Shown: positions 48,501 to 58,345 of the stretch, in pieces
Position numbering within the stretch: the stretch's first letter is position 1
How the letters are laid out: each line of letters begins with the position of its first letter
DNA from: Bilabrum cf. latius
Taxonomy: Eukaryota > Bigyra: Bicosoecida > Bigyra > Bicosoecida
Assembly: GCA_965178125.1 (NCBI GenBank)
Contig: OZ237745.1
Coordinates: 496,001 to 560,000 of the forward strand
Direction: 5' to 3'
DNA length: 64,000 nt
Position numbers and translations under genes: made by a program
The notes under the pieces: model-generated
What the model saw: only the letters and a program-made list of their open reading frames with translations
What the model was told of the DNA's origin: nothing
Databases searched by the model: none

Positions 48501-49896
48501 TGCGGTCGCAGGTTGCGATCCCCGTCACGCGGGGAAGCCGCAGCGGCACGATGCTCGCCAGCCGCATCTCCCTCGCTCGCTTCACGAGCTTGCCCTGAGA
48601 CACTTCGCGGTTCTGGCGCTCGAGTGCCGTGTGGAAGTACCGCACGGCACGGTCGGAGCCGCCGCCCGCGATCACTTCGCACACGGAAGCGTCGGCTCCG
48701 TCCACTACGGTTGCGACCGAAGTTGGGGTGCGGATGTACCTGGCCAAAGTGGCGGGGGCAGCCGCCCCCTCCCTCGAGCGGAGCAGCCGCGGGGCCGCGT
48801 CCAATTTGTCAAGGAGCCACTGCCGGATCGCGTTGTCCCGGCCCCCGCAGGTGACGTAGCACGACTCGCCAGGGAGGAAGAAAGCAGCCGACACCGCGCC
48901 CTCGTGCACTGCACTGCGAGTCCACAGGAGGCGCTTCTCGGGGAGGTGCCAGAGGGCCACCGAACCCTCGCTGGTGCAGCTAAGAAGGCACGGCTCCCGC
49001 AGCTTGTCGCTGCAGAAGCTCAGCGCAGTCACGGCCTCCACGCCAGTGCCAGCCGTTGCAGCGCCGCGCATCCGCTGGCCAATGCCCCTGCCTTTGCCGC
49101 TGCCCCCGGACCCGGACGCCTGGTTTCCCTCGTGCCTGAAGGTTACAACCGTCCTGTCCTTGCGAATGTTGTGAATGATCACGCGGCCATCCGCCATGCC
49201 AAACCCAATCGTGTCCAGTGCAGGACTCTGCACCGCGCACACGATTCCAGCCGAAGGGATACTGCCAGAATCGCCTGCGGCAGATTCGTCAGATGCACCA
49301 GAAGCTCCGAGCGGCTGGCTGCGGTAGAGCACCTTGGCCTAGTCCGTGTTGACGATGAGGAACCGGCCGTCCGAGCAGCCCACCATGAGCTTGTCGACGT
49401 ACGTATCCGGGTGCACGACGGTGGTCGCGCAAGTACCAGGGGAGAGATCGAGAGGTATCCTTCTGATTTCGCACGCCTCCACGTCCTCGCCAGCGAGCAA
49501 GCGGTGAACGCTGTAGCAGATCAAAACCCCTGCCGCGTGGACAGCTACGAGAAAGTCACCTACGATAGTCAAACACCCGAAGGCCCCAAGATCAGCCCGG
49601 TTAATGCTTCGCTTCAGTTGCAGCCGTTGCATGATTGACAAAGAACCCCCGCATGAAGCAAAAATTGCGTCTCGCCTACAAGCGATCGAACTGCGAAGAA
49701 ACGAGGTGTGCAAGCGTGAGCAGGCTTCGCAATGATACTGATGGCATGAGACACAACTACAACATTGAATCGAGCAGGCAGCCTTACTCTATTGTGCTTG
49801 GAAAGCTCGGAGTAGCAAGTCGGAGAGCTAAATGGTCCGTGCGATACATGTGGACAGATCTACCAACAGGAGCGGCAACAAAGCTTGCCTTCCCCA
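45550..49896 (-). CDS. UTP21: UTP21/WDR36, U3 snoRNP WD-repeat protein
   Basis: The coding sequence is join(49787..49896, 45550..49690) on the minus strand with a 96-nt intron (ATAGA|GTAAGG, TTCGCAG|T, phase 2), 1416 residues. It is a component of the small-subunit processome in the nucleolus, needed for 18S rRNA maturation. Exon 1 (GKASFVAAPVGRSVHMYRTD) begins the first beta-propeller. WD-type repeats follow, including GHTGRITDVCFSPDGRWLVT and DSTARVWDIPTARCVDW, then the C-terminal Utp21 helical domain. In-frame TAGs are 49339 (IVNTD-TAG-AKVLY) and 45655 (STSSLR-TAG-LVGVVRQ). Reading through the latter adds the expected terminal helix ending LRRTMCVASYVAGVQ before TGA. The usual length is about 900; acidic and Ser/Asp/Glu-rich inserts make up the excess. 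Confidence 0.92.
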
Positions 49897-50425
49897 TCTG
49901 GTGAAGAACTGGAGCTGTTTCATCACACACCTACCCCACTGCTTTGTACGATAGAAACAAACGCGACATATTGATTAATTGACCTATTTCGGAGCACACT
50001 GTGCAGACGAAAGTTCTGCAAGAGTTCGTTGCAGTGGGGTCACCACTGGGGTGGGGGTCGCCGCGGTCACGGCCGTCACGGCACCATCAGGCCCACACCT
50101 TCGTACGCAATCATGCTAACTGATACGGGTCAGCTGCAATCAATAGCTGGATTGGACCGATGCGCGAGGAGCGGTTCCAACCTGGGGGTTTGTGTTTCAC
50201 GGAGCCCTGCCCCAGAAGTTGGCATGACGAAGCACCACGCGCCACGAGTAATTCGCCATTTCGATCACTACACTGCGATAAGTTTCCCACGGCTTTCACA
50301 CTTTGCTGCTCTCATCGTTGCTTGGGGCAAAACTTTTCGCCGGTTTTTGAAAGTAGCGCGCATTTCGTGAAATACCAGACAAGTGTGATGATGCGCCTGC
50401 GGATACACAAACAAAACGCTGAAAC
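49897..50425. other. divergent intergenic region (promoters inferred)
   Basis: This 529-base stretch lies between UTP21 (-) and the DJ-1/Hsp31-like gene (+) and should contain both promoters. It is AT-richer than the coding DNA. No gene, repeat or RNA is evident. Confidence 0.45.
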
Positions 50426-51289
50426 ATGGCGGCAGCTGCAGAGTCGAAGACGGTTGCGATCCTTGTGACTAACCACGGTGATATGGGCGACACTGGCAAG
50501 AAGACTGGGTACTACTTGCCGGAGGTGAGCAAGAATGAATCTACATTTTCCGCAGCTTGGTGACGTGGACCCGTGTACGCAAGATTTCGCTTTAAATTCG
50601 ACTGAATCGCAGGTTGCGCACCCGTACAAGGAATTTACCGAAGCGGGATTCAAGGTTGAGTGAGAAATGCAGTGCTCATTCTTTGCAACAGCAATGGATC
50701 TTGCCATGCATGCTCGCCCCCCACGAACACTGGAATGTATCGCAGGTTCGTTTCGCCTTCCGGGGGAGCATGCCCATGTGATCCCAGCAGCATTGAGGCA
50801 ACTAAGGAAGATGGGAGCTGCACCTCTTTCCATGCGGACAAGGACATCTCGGCCGCTCTTGAGAGCACCAAGAAGTTCGCGGATGTCGACGTGACGAAGT
50901 ACGCAGGCGTGCTTCAGGCCGGTGGCCACGGCACCTGCTGGGACTTCCCCAACGAGGACGTGGCAGCACAGACGGGCAAGGCCTGGGAGGCCGGCCTGGT
51001 TGTGGGCTCCGTGTGCCACGGTCCCGTCGGCCTCGCGAATGTCAAGGTCGGGGGAGAGCCCCTCGTAAAGGGCAAGAAGGTGTGCTGCTTTACCAACAAG
51101 GAGGAGGAAGCCATGGGCTTGACCAAGGTGGTGCCCTTCCTGCCCGAGACCAGGCTGACGGAGCTCGGTGCGGTGTTCGTGGGAGCGGAGAACTGGGCCT
51201 GCAACTGCCAGGTGGATGGCAAGCTGGTGACCGGGCAGAACCCCGCCTCCGCCGGCGCTGTCGCCAAGGAGATGATCAAGCTGATGTGA
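50426..51289 (+). CDS. DJ-1/PfpI superfamily protein, Hsp31-like
   Basis: Three exons, join(50426..50524, 50613..50659, 50746..51289), give 229 residues. Both introns (88 and 86 nt) are GT-AG, in phases 0 and 2. The protein starts KTVAILVTNHGDMGDTGKKT, typical of Hsp31-type class I glutamine-amidotransferase-like proteins. It has FVSPSGGACPCDPSS, the glycine-rich AGGHGTCWDFPN and the nucleophile elbow GSVCHGP with Cys at about residue 139. Relatives act as glyoxalase III, deglycase or stress chaperones in the cytosol; the exact activity is not determined by sequence alone. The stop is TGA and there are no in-frame TAG codons. The length equals the family's usual 225-235. Confidence 0.94.
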
Positions 51290-51930
51290 GCATGATGTCC
51301 CGGGCCACCCTTTGGGACTGGCGTAGCACAAGGCCAGCTGGCATGCGCATGGCGGACATTGGGGTTGCCAGTGATAAACGCGAGAGCGAGTGCTGCTGAT
51401 AGGAAAGACTTGAGCCTGGACTTGATACCTTGGAAGTGAATCAGGTGCATCTTCCAAGCCAATGCATCCAACGGAATAAAGTCGAGCTCACCACCGCCAC
51501 AGAGTCGTTTGGTCTCTTGTTGCAGACTGCGAGATACTATCAGTTGCAAAATGTACCGGTGTCGACCCCGTGGACTGCAGTGGCCTCGATCCCGCGCCAG
51601 AAGTCGGGACACTTGTACATATACGAAGCAAAAGCTGCTGGCAAGGCCCCTGCGAGCGATGCTCTGCCGAGCATAGCCGCCGGGGCCCTGCCAGCGTGCT
51701 GCGACTTGCCACGCTGGAGCACTTGCTCCATGCGTGGAAGTGTGCGACACGCTGGGCATGCTTCGCTGCGACGAGTCCGATCCAACGGCCGTTGGAATCA
51801 TCTTGACTCAGCTGATGTGTCGACCTGATTCGAGCATGCGACCTCAGCGAGTTTTACCACGCTTGCTGAGGCCACGCTCCAATAAGCAAATCAGACCAGC
51901 TTTGTCGCACTGCACGATGGATGTGCTCGG
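51290..51930. other. convergent intergenic region, no gene seen
   Basis: This 641-base stretch lies between the 3' ends of the DJ-1-like gene (+) and the sulfatase (-). Open frames are short and have no recognisable motif. No RNA gene or repeat is visible. Confidence 0.5.
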
Positions 51931-53980
51931 TCAATGTTCGTCCAGGTACGGGCCCCAGAACCCGCCGTACTTGCCGAGCGCCAGAGGACACGCGATGTCC
52001 TCGTTTCCATCTCCCCTGTCAGGGTTGTACACGGTCAGATCGGCAGCCGTCACGAGCAGCTGAAGGTCCTTCAGGTCCTATGGCCTCTGCTCCGCCAGGT
52101 TGACGTGCTCCCCTGGATCCGCCCTCAGGTCGTACAGACATCCTCCCAGTCCGCAGTTCGACCGGCTCTTGGTTGGATCCACGACGGTGCTGGCGTTGGG
52201 ATAGACCGGTCCCTGGTACACGTCCATCCGGGACTCCTGGGTGATGATCTTGAGCAGCGAACCTTCCTCATAGTTCGCTACGATGGCCGCCTGCACGATG
52301 GCCTTGCCCTGGAACAGGCCCTGCAGGTCCCCCGCGAAGAACTCCGTCCTGGGCGAGTGCTCCTGCTGCCCGGAAATGTACGGCCAGAGGTCTAGGGAAT
52401 CGATCTTGGGCAGCCCAGCGGCTTCCGCGCGCTGATCCTCACACGACAGCCCTGCCAGGGAACAGGCGGTCATATACCAGTCGAAGGAAGAGACCAAGTC
52501 GTCCAGGACGGCGCCCCGCTTGGAGGCAGGGACCAGACCACCGGCTGCCCACGAGTTCACCCGGATACCCCCTTCAAAGTTGGAGACCTTCCCCCCACGG
52601 AGGGGGTAGTTGCTCGCCCCCGCGTAGGCCACTGTGCCGTCGGGGAACGTGTGCGGCAGGTCGCCCATGATGGAGTCGTAGATGGGCCCACCGTTGTCGC
52701 TGCTGCCCAGCCACAGGAGGTCGTCCCACATGCCCTTGGCTTTAAGCAGAGCGGTGATGTTCCCCACTATCTCGTCTTGGTAGTTCACCATCGCGATGTA
52801 CCGCCTCCTGCTCTCGTCCTCGATGTGTTCGAACTTGTTGTAGAACCGCTCTGGCACCATGAGCGGCTCGTGCGCGATGTGAGGGGCGTAGTAGAGGAAG
52901 AAAGGCGTGTCCGGGTCGTGCTCCTCGATGGTCCGGTACACAAAATCGGCAAACAGCTCATCCTCGTACTTGCAATCGGGGCGGTTCGGCGGGTATGACG
53001 TCTCGGTCAGGTTGAACACGCAGTCCCTGGGGTTCGCCAGGCTCCTGGCTGGCCCCTCCGGGATTCCCCTGGCGTCGTCGTGCGTCCAGAAATCCTGCAC
53101 GTACGTCACGTTTAGGCCCTCCCGGCAGAATCCTGAGTACAAGCTGTAGTAATCATTGGCGGCATCAAAGTAGATCAGGCTGGAATCGAACCCACGCCCT
53201 TTGGGGGTCTGGCGCGAGGAGCACATCCCCACGTTCCACTTGCCGACTGCATGCGTCGAGTAGCCGGCGGTCTTGAGCTGCTCGGCGATCGTCGTCATGT
53301 TGCGCGGGATTCCGCCGCACACCTGCCCGCTTGGTGGGCCCGAAGTCAGCGGGGAGTTCACGATGTTCACGTGGATCGGCAGTCGACCGGAGAGGACGCC
53401 ACTGCGGGTCGGTGAGCAGAACTGATGCACCTGCGCAACGCGGTGTGAGGTAGGAGCATCGAGAGAAGCTCTGTGTTGGGCGCGTACAACTGATCATCGA
53501 GCTTACGGCACGCTGCGTGGTGCGCGAGAGGCTTGCGGACATTTCCCGGAGGTATCTCCGATATGACCCAAGTCCAATTACCTTCACTGCAGGTTTCCCG
53601 GCGGAAACTCCCTGGCATACTCACATAGTTTTGGCCAAATTCAGCGCCCTCGCGAAACAGCGAGTCGAAGTTTGGCGTCTCAACTCCCATTGCTGGATCG
53701 GAACTATGCACCCCTAAATCTCCGTGGCCCCAATCATCGACCAGGTTGAATATCTGTGTAAACCTTTGACCTATTCAAATGCATCAATGTAGTTATTAGT
53801 ACGGGATGCGACGACGACGAGGCATCTTAACGTAAAGTATCGCAATTCTTGTTGGAAACAATGACGCGCCGCAAAACAAGGAAGATCAGAACCGTTGTCT
53901 CTCACGATGTGCGGGTGGGACGGCTTGGCTGATGCGCGCGTCAGCATGAAAGTTGAAATGGCCAACAGTTGACTCTTCAT
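51931..53980 (-). CDS. secreted sulfatase (arylsulfatase family, S1)
   Basis: Three exons on the minus strand, join(53906..53980, 53625..53753, 51931..53430), encode 567 residues; both introns (152 and 194 nt) are GT-AG and phase 0. Exon 1 encodes a signal peptide (MKSQLLAISTFMLTRASA). The first splice gives IFNLVDDWGHGDLGVH with the Ca2+-binding Asp pair. The second gives QNYVHQFCSPTRSGVLSGR, the sulfatase signature in which Cys 73 would be converted to formylglycine. Further hallmarks are HAVGKWNVGMC and APHIAHEPLMVP. It hydrolyses sulfate esters, outside the cell or in a lytic compartment; it needs a formylglycine-generating enzyme. One TAG (52078, AEQRP-TAG-DLKDLQ) reads as Gln; continuing adds 49 residues that end YGGFWGPYLDEH then TGA, an arylsulfatase-like end. 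Confidence 0.95.
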
Positions 53981-54243
53981 CTATACTAACTTTGCTCCTG
54001 TAAACGCAGGTTGGTACAGTTGCAGTTGTGGCTCCACGATTGATTGGCACGGACGGTTCCGCGAATGTTCGGTGAAACCGGGGATCAAGCAAGAAACGTC
54101 TGCCTTTACAGCGGTGCACGCCGCCGCCCTCAAAAGTTCAGCATGTGTACCTCGCGTAATCGACAACCCCCGACGGCCAGCCAATGCACGCCTCGACGCG
54201 CCACTGCCATCGGCTGCCTAGTCTACCACTCTTCGCACATTCC

Positions 54244-55410
54244 TCATGCAGTCAAGTCCTCGGCAGCCTCCACGTCGCCGTCCTCCTGCGCGGCCTCGCC
54301 AGCACCCGCACCGGCTCCGTCCTCGCCATCCTGTTGCGCAGACGAGCCCTCGGGAGCCGCATCACCCTCACCCTCACCCTCGGCAGGGGCAGGGGCAGCG
54401 CCCTCGCCCTCGTTATCGCCGCCCTCCATGCCGACCGACGCACCACCCTGCGCTGCACCCTCAGCGCCAGCATCGCCAGCAGCCGGAGGGGCCTGCTCCG
54501 CGGGGGCGGGCACCGGGTCATCATACCGGGTCACCTGCACCCGGGTCTTCTCCCCGCGCTCGTCGGTCCTCACGGGGATGGCCACGGCCTCCCCTCCGTG
54601 CAGCGAGCCCACGGCAGCCTCCGCGGTGGCAGGATCCGCGAACTCAACCCAGGCAGTGCGCCCCGGCTCAGCCTCCAGGTCCAGCTGGACGATGGGGCCC
54701 GCCTTATCGGCGAAGAGCCGGACGTCGTACCGAGAGATTGAGGCGGGTAGGTCCGAGATCCGGACGGTCGCATCCTTGTTCCCTGGAGTGGGGGCCACGT
54801 AGGGGATGCGGACGGGCTCGCGCGGCGCTGGTGGCTCCCGCCTCGGCCTGTCGTCCCTGCGCGGGGGCGGACCCCTGCGGTCGTCGTAGCCCCCACCTGG
54901 GGGTCCGCGCCGGTCGTCGTATCCCCCCGGGGGACCCCTGCGGTCGTCGTAGCCCCCACCTGGGGGTCCGCGCCGGTCGTCGTAGCCTCCAGGAGGACCC
55001 CTGCGGTCATCATAGCCCCCGCGAGGGCCAGGGGGGGGTCCCCCATACCCACCCCCTGCGCCACCTGGGGGTCCGCGAGGCGGACCGCCACCGTCGCCTC
55101 GGCCGAATCGGGCCCACTGGCAGCGAAGCCTGCGCCCCATGAAGTCGACACCGTCCGTCTGTCTCAAGGCGTCCTCTGCGTCGCGCTCGGAGAAAAACCT
55201 CACAAACGCGTACCCGGCGCGGCCACCGTGCCTCGAGTTGGGCGTGAAGATGTCGCCGATCCTCCCATACCTCGAGAACATGTCCCTCAGATCTCGGTCT
55301 TCCGATGAGAAAGGGATGTTGTCTACCTTCAAAGAAAACCTGCGGTAACGAAGTACACTTATTGGGGGTGGGAACCAAGTGAGCAAGCGAGTGCTCAGGG
55401 TACGCATCAC
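54244..55410 (-). CDS. SRSF2-like RNA-binding protein with two RRMs and RGP-rich linker
   Basis: A frame of 388 residues ends on TGA at 54244. The first RRM is SR-type: FSLKVDNIPFSSEDRDLRDM, then GRAGYAFVRFFSERDAEDAL, closest in memory to SRSF2/SC35. A linker of repeated GYDDRRGPPGG units follows, then a second, less typical RRM (KDATVRISDLPASISRYDVR...TAWVEFADPATAEAAVG), and a Glu/Ala/Gly-rich tail in place of an RS domain. It should bind RNA and act in splicing or mRNA export. The 5' end is uncertain: ATG 55410 is in frame, but an acceptor (TACCGCAG|G at 55339) and an unusual N-terminal peptide suggest a short upstream exon may be the true start. No in-frame TAG is present. Confidence 0.85.
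   Translation of the reverse strand: MMRTLSTRLLTWFPPPISVLRYRRFSLKVDNIPFSSEDRDLRDMFSRYGRIGDIFTPNSRHGGRAGYAFVRFFSERDAEDALRQTDGVDFMGRRLRCQWARFGRGDGGGPPRGPPGGAGGGYGGPPPGPRGGYDDRRGPPGGYDDRRGPPGGGYDDRRGPPGGYDDRRGPPGGGYDDRRGPPPRRDDRPRREPPAPREPVRIPYVAPTPGNKDATVRISDLPASISRYDVRLFADKAGPIVQLDLEAEPGRTAWVEFADPATAEAAVGSLHGGEAVAIPVRTDERGEKTRVQVTRYDDPVPAPAEQAPPAAGDAGAEGAAQGGASVGMEGGDNEGEGAAPAPAEGEGEGDAAPEGSSAQQDGEDGAGAGAGEAAQEDGDVEAAEDLTA
54870..55030 (-). repeat. GYDDRRGPPGG minisatellite
   Basis: Five tandem units of about 30-33 nt encode GGYDDRRGPPGG-like peptides between the two RRMs. Units differ by small in-frame indels. Arg/Gly/Tyr-rich segments of this type are commonly RNA-binding and phase-separating. 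Confidence 0.85.
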
Positions 55411-55831
55411 ACAGCGTGCATGGAATCACGGATTGGATACTTTGGGCTAAGCGTTGGGAGCTGCATGAACGCAAATTATTACAAATAGATCCAGTCTAAA
55501 CGACCGGAACACAATTGTGGGGATTGGTTGATTCGCAACACAGGTATGCGCAATTGGGAGGGTTGACCGGCTACAGGAAGCTCACATGTTGGAGATGTCT
55601 GGGGGTCCCTTTCGCTCCCTATCCGGGCCTGGGCCCCTGTCATCGTGTCCATACGACATATTCAACCTTAACTGACTTGAAGGAACCAGTCAGACGGGCA
55701 GAATTCGTGAGGCGAGCGCAGCGCGCCACCCAACGAAGCGCACTCGTCACTCCATCCTCGTTGCGGATCTCAGATCGCCGGCGGTTGCACACGGTCACAT
55801 CGGAATAGTCACTAGGCTTAGTTCGAACATT
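55411..55831. other. intergenic, possible 5' exon of SR-type gene
   Basis: This 421-base stretch lies between two minus-strand genes. It should include the promoter of the SR-type gene and perhaps a short first exon near 55440-55470. I see no other gene. Confidence 0.4.
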
Positions 55832-57985
55832 TCAATCCAACTCCTCCCGTCGACCGAGGTCGGCATCGTAGCCCCCATCCACATCCACGGCAACCCGCTG
55901 GCCAATCCCGTCCAAGTCATCCTCATCGTCCCCCGCAACACCACCCCCAGCTCCCCCCATAGCAGCACCATCCGCCCCCATCACATCTTCTGGTGCAGGC
56001 ACCTCGTAGTACGGCACGGGGAGATCTCTCTGCAGCCAAGGATGTTTGAGAGCCTCCGCAGCCGTGGGTCTCTTCAGGGGGTCCACCTGCAGCAGGGCAC
56101 GCACGAACGACAAAAAGTCCTCGTCGTCTGTCTGCAGCTGGTGCTCAAGGGACGCCTCTTGCGCGTGCAGGATGGCCACCACGTCCTCGTCCTCGTGATC
56201 CTCCGCCGGCAGACGCTCGTACACCTGCCCATCCGCCGTGAAGAAGTCGTGCGTGTTCCTGCCCTGCCGCAGCATGTGCCTGGGCATGGGCCCCAGCAGG
56301 GCCTGCATCCTAGCCAGGATCGTGGGCATGGCATCGTTCACGAACAGCACCCTACCCGTCAGCATCTCGCAAAGAATGCACCCTAGGCTCCACACGTCGA
56401 TCTTTGGACCGTAGGGGAGCCCCAGCACGACCTCCGGAGCCCGGTAGCTCCGTGACTAGATGTACGTCGTAAGGTGGTCCGTGATGAAGCAGCTGCTGCC
56501 AAAATCGATCACCTTGACATTGCACTTCGAGTAGGACGCGATCAGGATGTTCTCAGGCTTGAGATCCGAGTGCAAGATGCCCAGGCTGTGGATGAACGCG
56601 AGTGCCTGAAGGCACTGCTTGGCAACCCGCTGGATCCTAGGCATGGTGAAGTAGTTGGGCTGCCGGAGCGTCCTGAGGTACTTCTGGAACTCGTACAGGT
56701 TGTCTTTGAGGAGCTCCGTGACCAGGAACAGGTGCTCCTTGTAGTAGAAAAAGTCGTGCAGCCTGAGCAGCCGCTGGTCGGCGGTTGCGGCGATGTAGCG
56801 GGGCACGGGAGGCAGCCCCGGGATGGACCCCTGGCCCATCTGGCTCTCGAGCCTGGCCGCTTCCATCCTCGCGTTGATGTAGTTGAGGAGCTTCACCTCG
56901 TCTATGCTCTGGTCCACGTACTCTTTGTTGTTCTTCACCACCTTGAGGCACACCTGGCGGCCCGTCGCGAGATCGTCGCACCCCAAAGCGCTGCTGAAGG
57001 CCGCGCTGCCGAGCGTGTCCTTGACGACGTACCTCCCGGCGATCACCTGCCCCGGCAGAGCCGAGAAATCCTTCTCGTCCTCGAACCCAGTGCGACCCGC
57101 CTCGTACACGACCTTGAGTGCCATGGCGGCGAACTTGCACGGAGCACCCGACTCGCTCACGTCTGCTCGCGTGGGCCACAGCTGCCTCCACCTCGCCGCG
57201 CTGGCCTCCATGCCGCCGACCGCGGCCTCGGCAGCCGCCCTGGCCTCCAGGATGGAGGGGTCTGACCCCAACAGGGGGTCGCCCAGCTCGTCCAACCCGT
57301 CCAGGGGCGGCAGATCCCCGGCCCCCGCGCCTTGCTCCGCCGCCAAGGAACGTTCCCTTTCGAACCTCAGGGCGAGGAGCTGCTCCTTGTGCGACTGCAG
57401 CTCGGCCGCCCTCGCTTCCCTCTCCTGGAACTATTCGGGGGACAGGTCCTCCGCATCTACCTGCACGATGAACTCCTCGTCCTCCTCATCGTCGTCGTCC
57501 TCCAGCTTGGGCCGGCGGGGGCTCTCCGTGTCGCTGCCCACGTCGTCCGCCGCGTGCTCCTCGGCTGCCGCCGACGCTTCGACGGGAGGTAGCGGCGGCG
57601 CGGCCCTCGAAGGGAGCTGCGCGGCCGCTGTTTCTACTTCAGCATTCAAGTGACTATCTACCGTAAGAAGCGATTCGGCGGGCAGGGCTCTTCGCACGAT
57701 GGACCAGCTCTGCGAGTCCAGCCCATGCCCAGTTCCGCGAAGCGAGCTGCTCTGCGACAGCAGCCTGGCCAGCGCGCTGCAAAGCTCCGCGTACCCGACT
57801 TCATCCTGCTGCTTACTTTCGACGGCGATGCCTCGAGTGGGCAGCGATATTCCAGCCGCCTTGTCCACGCGAGATACGGCAGACCGAACCTCAGACAAAC
57901 TCTCGTTGAGCGCCCGCAAGGATTCCATCACCTTTCGGGACACGCTCGATGTGGCATCAGACGCACTTGCTCCTGATGATGCCAT
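55832..57985 (-). CDS. DYRK-family dual-specificity protein kinase
   Basis: A frame of 717 residues runs from ATG 57985 to TGA 55832 with two in-frame TAGs read as Gln. Residues 1-300 are disordered and acidic. The kinase domain has FSALPGQVIAGRYVVKDTLG before the nucleotide loop, CLKVVKNNKEYVDQS, the catalytic loop ILHSDLKPENILI, SKCNVKVIDFGSSCF and, across TAG 56456-56458, TTYI-TAG-SRSYRAPEVVLG. DYRK kinases have an invariant YxQSRxYRAPE activation loop, with the first Tyr autophosphorylated, so Gln is required at this TAG. The rest (KIDVWSLGCILCEMLTGRVL) resembles the plant/protist DYRK class rather than animal DYRK1/2. TAG 57431 lies in a helix (LSPE-TAG-FQEREARAAEL). It phosphorylates Ser/Thr on targets that cannot be predicted. 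Confidence 0.95.
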
Positions 57986-58345
57986 ATTGAATGCGATGCA
58001 GCTGTTGAGCTGCAGAAATGCAAGTTGCTGCACTGGCAAGAAGTTCCGTACAGCTTGAAACCGTCAGCCAGAGACTTCCGACAGAGTCAAGTACGCGATG
58101 CCCCAAGCAGGCGGTCTGCACTTAATGGGTCGTATTAGCCAAAGGGGTGCGCTCAATCAATCTTGGCACTAGATCCACCGTTTCAGCAAGTATCTCAGAC
58201 AACGTTTTTGTGTTGCGGAACCACATCTTGTATTGCGCGGCGCCTATAGTACCGCCGGGGGCAACGGATGCAAAAATGAACGTTATCCATCGAGCAATCT
58301 TACTTCTATTCGATGAGGGTATACCCAACTGAGCCCAGTCAGGCG
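57986..58345. other. intergenic, DYRK 5' region
   Basis: This 360-base stretch separates the DYRK start (-) from the stop of the next minus-strand gene and should hold the DYRK promoter. It is AT-richer than the flanking coding DNA. No gene is seen. Confidence 0.45.

Noticed and set aside
50312-51457. Minus-strand frame over the DJ-1-like gene
   Set aside because: It covers all three exons and both introns of a conserved plus-strand gene and has no recognisable domain.
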